Positions 22,881 through 33,639 of a DNA stretch of 64,000 bases are shown piece after piece (the first letter of the stretch is position 1; each line of letters opens with the position of its first letter). The position numbers and the translations under genes were made by a program. The notes below the pieces were generated by a model. That model saw only the letters and a program-made list of their open reading frames with translations. It was not told the DNA's origin and did no database searches. The stretch is from positions 45,123,446 to 45,187,445 of the forward strand of contig CM055095.1 of NCBI GenBank assembly GCA_029204225.1, in the 5' to 3' direction. The stretch comes from Diphasiastrum complanatum. Taxonomy: Eukaryota > Streptophyta > Lycopodiopsida > Lycopodiales > Lycopodiaceae.

Positions 22881-23545
22881 CTTAAGTTGTTGAGGTGATT
22901 TGTCTATCAGTGTGCTGCTTCGACTTGTACTAGAACTTGCCTATATTTTTGTTGCAGTTTCCTTGACCCTGTCCCACAATTTTTGACCGTTTGTTGCGAG
23001 TTGATTTTGCCGGTTTTTTCCATGTGTCGTTACTGGTGAGCACTCATGACTTGTTGAGTTTTCTGAGACCTATTACTTTCATACCCCATTGTCAAGTCAT
23101 ACTAGTACTCAGTGTTTCCTTTTTTATCTACAAATGCTACCTCTTTACTATTGAATCATGGCCCATTTCACTACTCATCAGTTGATAGGAGTTTTATTAC
23201 ATCATAAGAGAAGAATAGAGTGATTTAAGAGACACTGAATGCTGAAATTTATAGACCTTACTTCCTCTGTTCATGAATGTGGTTATTACAAGCCTCTGAA
23301 TGTGAAGAAGTTAGAAGTATGGAATTTGAGAGAGTAAGGTTGCCTTTTCTATTCACTAGCTTGTTCTCAGATCAGTAAGCTATGGAAAGCAAAGATACAG
23401 GGTGCGATTAACTACCATTATAAAGACCTGTCAAGCAGTGCTCTACACGTGCTCTACACTGGTTCTCATTGGCCAGTGCACTATCATCAGCCGTTAGAGC
23501 TGGAATCAGAATAGGGCAGCGCTAGTTCCCTCTTTGCTTATGAGC

Positions 23546-24005
23546 TCATGATTCCAAAGCACTAGCGCCTTCTCTGATTGCCACATAAAGAGGCTTCTCC
23601 CCTGTTTGGGTGCACATTTCTGTTTTCAAAACCACCTCCATCTGCGGACTACACTGTGCACCTAAAGTGTCGGGCTCTATTTGTTGTGAAGCAATAGGGC
23701 CATGTCTCCCCAAAAGCGGCGCATAACCCTCTCTAAACTGATGCGAAGTCATCTCTGTCATGGGCAGACAATAGCTGACCCAGAAGTATTCAAAATCGTG
23801 CTAAGTGATTCCTATTCAACCAGCAAAGGAGTTTCCAACGGGATGCCTCCCATTTTCTCTCTCTTCAGACCAAGGGACTCGAGTAATTTTCAATGGAAAA
23901 AGGGCCTCATACACATTTTTGACTAATGGTTCTCTCACACGATCGACACCTGAGCCCTCCCCATTGAGCACAATTTGAAAGCAGTATTGAGGTACACACT
24001 TTCCT
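23546..24005 (-). pseudogene. Unidentified degenerate coding stretch
   Basis: A single minus-strand frame is open from about 24005 to 23546 except for two stops near 23810. It includes VDRVREPLVKNVYEALFPL and, from 23761, MTEMTSHQFREGYAPLLGRH. Composition is protein-like rather than random, but I do not recognise the family. It may be a fragment of a retroelement or of a captured gene. Confidence 0.35.
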
Positions 24006-24629
24006 CAATACCGGTTTAGTGCCATTTCATAAATCTATTTTGACATTGAAAGAGAATGATTTGCATTGTGTTGTGAATGTGAGAAATGACCGCATCTTAT
24101 AGGATGGTGATATGTGTGGGCTTTAAGAATGGTTAAGAAAATACATGTATCATGCTTTTCGATGCTTAGTATAAATTGTTAGGTAACTACCTTGCTTAAA
24201 GTAACTCACAATGGTCTTGTGTACGTGTTTTGAGATAATTTTCTGGCATCATGTGTGTGTGCCTCAATCAAGATAAACATCGTAGTATGATTAGGTGATA
24301 TGGTTTTTACTATCGGTTTCTTAATTTGTTTCTTGTTCATGTCGATTTTCATAACCCGACCTCTTTGAAATAGAAGAGCAAGTTGTACACCATCTGTGGT
24401 TGAAACACACCACTTTGGTTAAGAGTCAATCTAGTCATTTCCACAATTGGAACTGCCTAGCGAAATATCTAGGCCTAATGGTTGAAAAAATACTACCGCC
24501 TAGCAAACAAGGCGGTGCGTATAACTGGCACCCCCACGTTGCACGGAAATAATCATGACATAGTGTTGCATTATAATTTGATTTATGTTGATCTTAGATC
24601 AATCATTCCACAATGATCGGTTGAGCACC
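24006..24629. other. No recognisable feature
   Basis: Intergenic-looking DNA with no coding signal or repeat that I could detect. Confidence 0.4.
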
Positions 24630-24960
24630 CTTGAGAGCCCTAGAACAAAGGATGTTACTCGAAGTATAGAGGAGGAAGTGTACTGAACTATATTTCCTCT
24701 ATGATGGTCCAGACTTTTGGAAATGATGAATGAAAACCAATTTCAACCCGCGGTAGGGGATGTCTACCAACTAATCCGAGAAGAAATCCCACACTATTAC
24801 TTCTACACCCCAGCACTCTACCTTCATTTACGCTCCGGGGACACTTTGTTTAGAACACAACACTTTGGGGGGTATAGCTATTTTGAAGCATTCAAGTTCA
24901 TAATTGATGGATTCTGGTATTTAACCTACACCATTTCCACGAACTATACAGGTTCAGATT
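24630..24960 (+). repeat. 131-base repeat copy B (24630-24760) plus an open frame of unknown origin
   Basis: 24630-24760 matches 6656-6786. An 81-codon plus-strand frame (24717-24962, MMNENQFQPAVGD...) starts inside the repeat and continues into unique sequence with aromatic-rich text (HYYFYTPALYLHL). In copy A the same start is followed by unrelated sequence. Not recognised; coding status is doubtful. Confidence 0.6.
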
Positions 24961-24984
24961 GAACTACTGGTCTTTTCTTGATTG

Positions 24985-26341
24985 TAATCAAGTTCACGGG
25001 AGCAGTAACCGGAGGTGGTTTGGGTCTTGTAGGACAATCTTTATAATAGTGTCCATAACCACAGTCTCTACAGAATGGTACAAACTTCTCTTTGTTTGGA
25101 CATTCAGCAACTCTATGGTTTTCTCCACATGCAAAACATCCAAGTGGCGCTCTGGTCCATGTCTAGCTGCTTCTTGTTGCACGACAGCATAGATAGCATA
25201 CTTCTCTAAAGGACCACTCTTGTAATCATTGCTATAATTCCATTGCTCATTACTAGAATAACTGGTTCCATCAGATTTGCAGGTGGAGTACTCTGTCTCG
25301 TGGGAGCTGGCAAAGCTAGTCAATATGGAAATCCAAGGCCAAAATTAAAAGGCTTTCCGTCAGGACCCTTTGAATAAGTAGGTTCTCGATACTGAAGCCT
25401 AGCATACATTTGCTGGATAATAGAAGGATTAAACAAGCAAAAGGTTGTTTCATGACCCGTAGAATTGCGCAAATGACAAATAGTATTCATCATTCATTGT
25501 TTCAATGTTGGTGGACATTCATTCATAGTATGATTGCCTACACAAATTGAACACCAGACATTTTTCCAGCTAAGAAAAGTCTTTGCAAATTTTTCAGGTT
25601 CTTTGTTCGCTTTACCATAGAAATCTTCCAAGGCTTTGATCTTTTCAACAAGTTGAGACTGCATCTTTTCTAGCCACATCTGCTGCTTTTGACCAGTTGC
25701 TCAAACTCATTGATCATCTTCTCTATAGTAGCATTGATATTTGTTGATGCAATGGTGATAGATGTTGTCGTGGTTTGCTCTGTTGTATAAGGCAAAATTC
25801 CAACATTTGGTTCATCGTCAGAATCTTCATCCTCCTCATGAATTGCATCAACCATAGGGCTTTCTATTGTAGCGTATTTAGTATGGCGTTTCAGCTCGTG
25901 TCTAATCCATTTGGGTAGACCTGCTAAACCACATAATCAAGGCATCTTCATTGATTAGATCGGGTCATACTCAGATTTGAGGTGTTTGACCTGTTCAATA
26001 TAATCTCTTACTACCTCTCTCTTTTCCATTTTAATTTTACTTAAAAGGAGAAAGGGATCTTCCATAAATTTTTTGGTCTTAAATCTCGTAATGAGAGCGG
26101 CTTTCCAATTTCGATGTTTTGCTTCCTCTTGGTTATAAAACCAATCTTGAGCAGTTACAATTAAGGCCATAGAGAATAACTGAAGTTTATCTTGTGAAAA
26201 AACTTCACCATAAATTCTACACGATTCAGAAAACATCTGGAGAAATCTGATGGGATCAGATAACCCACTGTACTTTGGTATATCTGAACGAGGAGACTTT
26301 CTAACAATAATTGGTGTGTTCAATGGTCCTTATTCAGCCAT
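24985..26341 (-). pseudogene. Ty3/gypsy gag with an array of CCHC zinc knuckles
   Basis: The first ATG at 26341 is followed by a stop at codon 4. From 26323 the frame is open to 25955 and contains a retrotransposon gag domain (RFLQMFSESCRIYGEVF, ALIVTAQDWFY, MEDPFLLLSKIKM). After a broken acidic section, a frame at 25679-25494 ends in CSICVGNHTMNEC. Further left are a partial finger (ICHLRNSTGHETTFC) and then CFACGENHRVAEC and CRDCGYGHYYKDC near 25145-25045. The intact fingers have CX2CX3HX4C spacing, one residue shorter than the retroviral norm. No protease or RT follows on the left; it is cut off at about 24985 and abuts the repeat at 24630-24960. Confidence 0.8.
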
Positions 26342-26399
26342 AATTACGACAATCGGATAATGAGATTGGATCTAGGTTTTTCAACAAAAATTTTATCTC

Positions 26400-27300
26400 A
26401 GATCAAATCAAGTCTATAAAAACTTAATTACTTGGAAATAATCAGATTTCTGATTCAGTGATCGACACTAAAAATGAAAAAAAATTAAGATCACTATCAG
26501 AATATATCAGATTTGTTAAGAAATTTGACATAGGTTAGATATGGTAAATCAAACCTAAAAATAGTATTGACAAAGGTTTCTTGGGCAAAGGTAAACTCGA
26601 GGAAGGTTCTGACCTGGTTATTTACTGACAAATATGATAAAATTAACCTTCACCGACTTTACAGTAGATAAATTTGACACAGATAATTATATGGTAGACT
26701 TGGCAAAGGTTCTTTCTGACAAAAATTAGAGTTTTTATAGCTTGGCGAGAGTAAAAATTGACTAATCTACTGGGAATTAATCTTCGCCCTTCAATATGAA
26801 AGATCTATGAGTGAAACTGAAGCTTCTGTTGGATTTATCTCCTTTACTCTCCTAAATCCTATGTTAATCTACCTCCATTCATGCTGCTGTATTTTTTCTT
26901 GTGTTGTCGCACAATCTGCATATTTATATGTAAAATAAGACAGACGAATAAAATGCGACTGTGTGCATAAATACAAGTAAATTTTTACAGGCGAAAAAGG
27001 AGAAAAAGGTGACACTATCCTACAAATGCTAAAGGTGCCCTTATAGAAAAGCTAAGGTACTCTGTAAATTAGTTCTTAAGGCATTTGTCAGAGTGTTGCA
27101 TTTTTCGCATTTTCATCTACGTTAATTTTAGCGAAGGCTGACGTCACGACCTTCTCACGCTCATCCCATGCACCTGTGCAATCATATTTGACAACGACAG
27201 CAGCCACCCACGATCTCCCACAGACAGCACATCCACTTTGTACTTTTTTCATCTGCACACTTGTAAAAATCATGTATATATTGAATATCATCTACGTATT
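26400..27300 (-). mobile_element. LTR-like segment between the accessory ORF and the gag
   Basis: On the minus strand it lies directly downstream of the accessory ORF and directly upstream of the gag start. A TATA-like TACATATAAATATG occurs near 26930, and TTTTTCGCA/GCGAAAAATGC words near 27000-27110. Ends could not be fixed. A 36-base motif at its right edge (27292-27327) recurs inverted at 34302-34337. I infer an LTR shared between the 3' side of one copy and the 5' side of another. Confidence 0.45.
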
Positions 27301-27380
27301 CAGGTGGTGAACCAATAGAGCGTCAAGAGTTCTGGACTACAAAAAGGTGGAATAAAAAATGTTAGTTCCTGATGAAATGT

Positions 27381-29258
27381 CTAAAATTCTGACCTTAGTA
27401 GTGAGTAGACAATCTTGTTTTTCTTTACGGCTGCTACACTTAGTGATGTTTGGGCTTGGTATGGAATGACGCTTAACGCCTCAGGTTGGTCTTCAGTAGC
27501 TTGTACCTCTGCAGCATCCTTGGTTTCGGTCTGTGTTTCTTGATCTCTTAGGATCTGCCTATAAATGATATCCATTTGGATGGCCTTTTCTGACATTACT
27601 GGTGCTAGCTCATCTATCTGCGTCTCATGATCTTGTCCTAGTGCTGGTTCTTCTGCATCAGAAATTTGCATTTGGCCTGATTGGAATTTGGCCTCTTCTA
27701 ATTCTTCCTTCAGCTTCTCATAAGCAATCATCTGCGGCTGTAGATATTGCATCTGGAAGGTCTGGATCATCCTCTCCTGGATTCCCTTCCATGCTACTGG
27801 ATCAATTCGGTACCTGCCATGAGATACGCAGGCACCGAGTGTGACTTCGGCGCTGATTCGCCACAGTATTGCCTCTTCGGCCTGTTTCTTGTATATCTGA
27901 TAACATTTCTGCAAAATTTTGCAGTTGGGCAATTGATTCTTGAGCACTACTGAGTTCATTGCTCAGCTCCGCATTGCTACTCTGAAGAGTAGTTCGCACT
28001 CGTCTCTCCTCTTGCAAAGAAGCCTGCAGGGTCTGAAGTTGTTGTTTAAGCAGTATGTTCTCACTTTAGAAGGCGTTGGACTGCTCGTGTATTTCTTCCA
28101 ACACTTCGAGCATGGCATTCTGCCTTCCTTTTGCTTCTTCAAGCTTTGTATCTTTTCTGCTCAGCTCCGCATTAGCTACTTCAAGCTCCTCATTTCTATA
28201 GGCCAACTCAGCATTTGCTTCCCTCAGCTCTGTATCTTTTTGGGTGAGGTCTTCTCGGACTCTTTCATACTTGGACCCCAGCTTCTTGGATACCTTCTCC
28301 AAGCTAGCAAGATGCTGAATAGCTACCCAAGTATCTGGCAGTAGTGTTCCAAAAACCTTTTGATATAACTCGGCATAGAGGATTGGTTCCTCGACATTGC
28401 TCTCGCTGCCCTGCTGGTCATCAGAAAGCTGCTCTGCTCCTTGTGGTTCTGGCTCTTGTGGTATTTCAGCCTGATTATGCTCCTGATCAACAGTGTCCTC
28501 CTCCTCCTCTTCCGCATTATTATTTCCTTCTTTGTTGGATAGTAGTGTGTACTGGGAAGATGGCGAAGTCATCCTCACCGTGCTCCCTTGACTGGATGAT
28601 GATGATGTGGTTGCCTTCGATGTCTGCATCTGGGATTCCACCTCAATTGATGGTGCTAGCTCTGGCAGTATTGGTGCAATTTTGATATCCTCCTGCATTG
28701 TCAGCACACCAGCATGCATACATAAAATGCCCATCTGCTGACCCAGCCTGGAGAACTGATTAACTTTTATTAATTTATAGAATTGCTTGAAAGCAATATG
28801 TCCAAAGGCAATTTGTTCTCCATTTAAAGCTCTCAGCAAGTATCCCATATTGGTATTTGAAATTGTGTACTCTTGCTCCGGTAAGAAGATAGAAGCAAGA
28901 GCAAATCGAACGAAGCTCTTGAGATTGGGGTCTCTTATGTAAGAGAGTTTGTATTCCCGTTTCTCAGAATAAGTCTCTTCTTGAAAAGCTCCGCTCTCCG
29001 CAATGAAATCTAGTTTAGTAACTGGCATACTGAAGTCCATAGGCAAGCACCTTCTGTGATAACAATCTCTTGATTGCGGACGGTTGTGGAAATATGTCCT
29101 TCTTTTGTTTCATCCAAATTGCGGATCAGCTCATAACATAAATCAGTAAGAATTACTGATGGATTGAATTGAAGAAGACCTTCAATTCGCGCTCAAACAG
29201 CTAGTGGTTGTAATACTGGTATTACTGGCTTTGGGTGCATTTTGAATACAATCGCCAT
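27381..29258 (-). pseudogene. Accessory retroelement ORF: conserved N-terminal domain plus long coiled coil, family not recognised
   Basis: Reading starts at the ATG at 29258 (MAIVFKMHPKPV). There is an in-frame stop near 29190 and a frameshift near 29040, then a 326-codon open frame at 29046-28066. It continues after further shifts through 28017-27802 and 27959-27381, for roughly 600 residues. The N-terminal about 200 residues look globular (LSYIRDPNLKSFVRFAL, NTNMGYLLRALNGEQI, GILCMHAGVL). A Ser/Glu-rich linker follows, then heptad-like helix text (REANAELAYRNEELEVANAE). No transmembrane segment is seen, so it is not an envelope-like protein. It sits on the same strand 3' of the integrase at 29852. 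A diverged copy of the N-terminal domain is at 61374-62193. The function is unknown. It may relate to plant-transposon-protein domains seen in gypsy elements, but I cannot confirm that. Confidence 0.65.
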
Positions 29259-29851
29259 AGTGCTTGCAGATGTAAACGAGCGATGGCAGACAAGAGCTTG
29301 ATCGCAACAATCTGCAATTCAGAGAGCAAGAGTGATGGAAAGTGGTAGCGACAACAACTGAAGTGTTTAAGGTTTTAGGCGTATTGATGGTATTTCGACA
29401 GATTAGACTAATATTAAATGGAAGCGTGTCCTTCATTTTTTTTTGTTACATACTCAATAATTATGTGGCTAGTCCTAAAAACAAAAATAAATAAACAAAT
29501 AAATAAACAAAATACACAAATGCTTCGCTTGGTAAATCAAAGCAAAATTTATTATGCGAAAAATGCAAAGGTGTCAGAAGGTAGAAAATCCCGAAAAATG
29601 CAAAAGTAAGTGTCGCAATTTCCGTATTTCTAAAATGGTAAATTCCAATGTAGTGTCGGGTTTTTCGCAAAGTTTAAAATGTGGTGAAGGTCTAGGATTT
29701 TCCGCAATACAAACAATGCAACATGCTTCGGCATTTTCGCTAAAATGTAAACTAGTTTCGGCATCTTCGCTAATACTTCGATAAAAAAATAAAAGTTAAA
29801 AATAATAATTGGACAAAAAATGACGGCCTTCAAAAACTGATGTATCAAACA
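29259..29851. other. Spacer with repeated GCGAAAATGC-type words
   Basis: Lies between the integrase stop and the accessory ORF start. It contains several related words: TGCGAAAAATGCAAAGG near 29555, CCGAAAAATGCAAAAG near 29592, and two copies on the minus strand of TTAGCGAARATGCCGAA at about 29730-29775. No gene is seen. Confidence 0.5.
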
Positions 29852-32757
29852 TTAGTTATAGTAGCGCTTCACCCTTGAACCATTTACTCGAGTGTCAAGT
29901 AAATGTCCTTGGAGATCAGCTAACTGAAGTGATCCATTATTAAAAACTTCTATAGCTTTATAAGGTCTTATCCATTTGGTATGTGATTTTCCAGGAAACA
30001 ACATGTGTCTGTTATCATACAAAAGCACATAGTCCCCTTGTTTAATTTTTATTTTCTTGATGGATTGATCAAAATTTTTTTTTCTTTTATTCTGAACTCG
30101 TTCAGTCTTGATTAATGAAAGACGACGATTCTCTTCCAGTTGCGTCAAAGAAATCATCCGCTCCCAAAGACTATCGTGTTCATCCATTCGCTCTTTATTA
30201 CTAATGCGAAATGTCGGAACTTCGAATTCTATCGGTAGTATGGGATGCATTCCATACACAAGATAGTATGGAGTTTGCCTAGTTGTAATCTTTTCAGCAG
30301 TTCTATATGCCCATAAGACATATGGTAACTTCTGATCCCAATCAGAAGAATGTGTTTCCGTTACTTTATTCAAAATTTTACATAGAATTCCATTTGCTCG
30401 TTCCGTAAGCCCATTTGCTTTTGGATTATATGGAGTGATTTGACGATGTGTAATAGAAAAATATGACAACATGGCTTCTATGGTCTGATTAAGAAAATGG
30501 GTTCCCCTATCGCTAACAAGTTCTAAGGGACAACCATATCGCGTGATAATGTTTTGGAATAAAAACTTTGCTACAGTCTTAGCATCGTTTTTATTTGTGG
30601 CTTCGGCCTCTACCATCTTGGTAGCATAGTCCATGGCAATGAGTATGTAACGATGACGAGCTTTACTCGTGATCGGTTTAATAGGCCCTACAAAATCTAT
30701 CCCCCACTTCTCAAACGGTGCTAAGGGAATAATTGGAGTAAGCGGCCAATGTGTTGCGAAGCTGGGTTTCCCCATCCTCTGGCATGCATCACATTTTTTA
30801 ATGAATAATTTAACATCTCTATAGACGGTAGGCCACCAATATTTAGCATTGAAAATCTTTTTTGCAGTGTTTTCAAGAGCATAGTGACCCCCCGAATTTT
30901 CCTCATGTCATGCACTTATTACAGCGGTTGTCTCGGTTGGTTCTAAACATCGGCGGAGACTATCGTCAGCTCCTAATTTATACAATATACTATTTACAGT
31001 CGTGTAAGGTCCTACCTTAGAAAGAAAAACAGTTTTTTGTTGTTTATTAAAATGTTCAAGATATATCTGGTCCTGTAAAAAATTAATAACGTCCCTATAA
31101 ATTGATGTTTCTGATTGAATATGTATCATATGTTCATTTGGAAATTCATCAGAAATGGGTTCTAATTAATTTTTTGTTTAGAGGCGGGATATACAGTCGG
31201 CATTTTGATGATCCTTGTCTCTTCTTAATTCTACTTCATAGTTAATTCATCTAATAATAATACCCATCTAGCTATTCTACCCGAAAGGTCAGGTTTATTC
31301 ACTAAATATTTTAATGCGTAATGATCTACGTGAAAAACAAAAGAGTATCCTAAAAGATAATGTCTAAATTTTTTTACTGAATAAATCATCCCTGATGCTT
31401 CTTGCTCTGTAGTGGAATAATTCTTTTCTGATGCAGCGAGTTGCCTCCCCACATAATAAATTGGATAATCTATATTTTGGTCATCTTTCTGACTAAGCAC
31501 TACACCTATCGCAAAAGATGATGTGTCTACATATACGTGGAACTTTTTAGCCCGATTTGGAGGTCTAACCCTAGTGGCTTCTGTTAATGACTGTTTCAAT
31601 TGATCAAAAGCTTGCTAATGGTCTTATGTCCAATGGTACTCAACAGATTTTTTTAGTAAACTTGTTAAAGGAGTTACTATTATAGCATAATCTTTAATTA
31701 TCCTCCGATAGTAACCTACATGTCCTAGAAAACCTCTGAGCTCTCTTAAATTGGTTGGTTCTAATAATTCTAAAATCATTTTTATTTTTCGATGTCGGCT
31801 TGTATACCATCCTTCGAAATTTTATGCCCTAAAAGGATGTCTTCCCTCATCCCAAAGTAACACTTAGCTGGATGCAGTTTAAGAGATGTGCCTTGATATC
31901 TTCTCAATGTTTTCTCTAATGCATCTAAATGGTTTTTAGTTGATGAATAGACACAAAAGTCATCCATAAAAGTTTCTAAAAACTTTCTTAAATTTTTTTT
32001 GAAAAATATTTGTCATCATGCGTTGGAATGTGGCAGGTGCATTACAAAGACCAAAGGGCATTCGCGTATATGCGTACGTGCCCCAATCAGTGGTGAAAGT
32101 AGTTTTGGATCTATCTTCCTCTTTTATAAAAACTTGGTTATAACCTGAGAATCCATCTGAAAAACTAAAACGTTCATGTCCTGCTACCTGGTCAAGAATA
32201 GTATCTGTATACGGTAGAGGATGATAATCTTTTGTTGTGGCAGCATTTAGTTTCCTAAAATCTTGACAAACTCTAATCTTGCCCGTCTTCTTCTTAGGTA
32301 TTATAACTATTGGTGACACCCACTCACTACTTAGAACATGATATAGTACCCGCTCTAAGACATCTATCTAATTCGTCTTTTACTAATAAGGAGTACTTTG
32401 GATTCAATCTATATTGGCGCTGCCTAACAGGTATTGTTCCCTGAATGAGATCTATTCTATGTTCACCCCATTTAACTGGTATACCTATTAAATCATCCAC
32501 CGACCAAGCAAACACATTTTGGTATTTTTTAAGAAGCAACATATACTCTTCACATTCTTGGTCCGATTCGTGTTTATATAGATTCAAAGTCTTACCTTTA
32601 TTAATTTCTATTTCTACATAATCTGTTTTATATGTCAAGTTAGTGAATAAAGTTGAGACCCTCCAATTATTGAATGGGTTTTCACTCTTTTTTAAGTAAG
32701 AATAGTTAGGGAGGTAGAATGGGCCAATAGGATTTTGAGGCTCAGGCCCTCCTCTCC
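29852..32757 (-). pseudogene. Ty3/gypsy Tat/Athila-like pol: RT, RNase H, integrase
   Basis: An open frame from about 32757 enters RT (FAWSVDDLIGIP; KKTGKIRVCQDFRKLN at 32319-31960). The palm block is DGFSGYNQVF, which marks the Tat/Athila branch. The catalytic motif is MDDFCVYS near 31965. RNase H lies at 31599-31231 (YVDTSSFAIGVVLSQ). The integrase zinc region near 30915-31129 is degraded. The integrase core at 30775-29852 is open for 307 codons with GIDFVGP, VSDRGTHF and LTERANG. Thirty-five residues separate the second Asp and the Glu, a canonical DD35E. Stops and frameshifts lie at about 32330, 31960-31600 and 31230-30915. Protease and gag are missing upstream. The accessory ORF follows downstream. 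Confidence 0.88.
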
Positions 32758-32759
32758 AC

Positions 32760-33261
32760 TATAAATAGCGGCAAACTCGAGTTGCTTCTCATGTTCTCTC
32801 TTCATTTTAATAAAAGTGGTAGAGCCTCTTATGAAATGGATAGGGAATGTCCTTGCTCTCCTTTTTTCTTCCTCCATCTCTCATGCTTTCTTTGGATTTA
32901 TCAATTGTTGAATTTGCTAGTTGTCGGGATTTATATTTATTATACTGTTTGTGAGAGAGAAGAGAGAGAGGGAGGTAGAAAAGTAAGTTCTTCCTTCACT
33001 GAAGTAGTGTTAGTGGATCGTAGTATTAATGGATGTAGTGTTAATGCTTAGTGTTAATGAATTTAGGGTTAATGGATGTAGTGTTAATGTGTAGTACCAA
33101 CGTATGTTAGTGTTAATTGTGGATAATCTATGCATGCTGGATTTGATTTATGTTATCGCTCTCATGGGATCGAACCTCCGCGTGACAACTAACTTCATCT
33201 CCTCGATGCTTGTGTGCTTGGATCTTGGGTTGAGGATAGGATAGGAAATCGAGCCACTACA
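32760..33261 (+). mobile_element. Plus-strand LTR, 5'-truncated or with unresolved start
   Basis: A TATA box (CTATAAATAGCGG) is at 32759-32771 and the segment ends CCACTACA at 33261 directly before a primer-binding site. Its left part collides with the minus-strand pol frame, which stays open to 32757, so the LTR may be truncated there. A TG start at 32634 is an alternative. Repeated GTAGTGTTAATG phrases occur at 33003-33115. Confidence 0.55.
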
Positions 33262-33265
33262 ATTT

Positions 33266-33283
33266 TGGTGCTCTTGTTGGGGA
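33266..33283 (+). promoter_or_regulatory. Primer-binding site, tRNA-Asp type
   Basis: TGGTGCTCTTGTTGGGGA resembles the TGGCGCCGTTGCCGGGGA primer site used by Athila/Tat elements. It stands four bases after the LTR end. The following 33284-33640 is leader-like DNA without a readable ORF. Confidence 0.6.
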
Positions 33284-33639
33284 GCTACACCAATTTCTCA
33301 AATTGCAGCATGTTGGATGGATGTTAGCTTGTATTAGACATCTTATTTTGGCATGAATAGGGTTAAAATTGCATTTTAGGGTTAGATTGAGGGTGATTTT
33401 GCTTGATTTGAGTGGATTTTCTTGTTTGAAATCTAATTTGATTGTTGATCAGAGGAAGCTATTCAGATCACAACTCTTAAGATCCATTTGGATTTGAGAA
33501 ATCAGGAAAAACAACAAAAATCGGTCAAATCTACAAGAGATTTGAACAAAAAGGAGGCAAAATCGTCATCAGATCTGATAACTTTTTATCCTCTTACTGG
33601 AAACCTTCGTCGAGTTGTAGGAAGCTATTGGGAAATAGG

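Noticed and set aside
27381-29258. Envelope-like protein interpretation of the accessory ORF
   Set aside because: No signal peptide, no transmembrane segment and a long coiled coil; its position alone is not enough.
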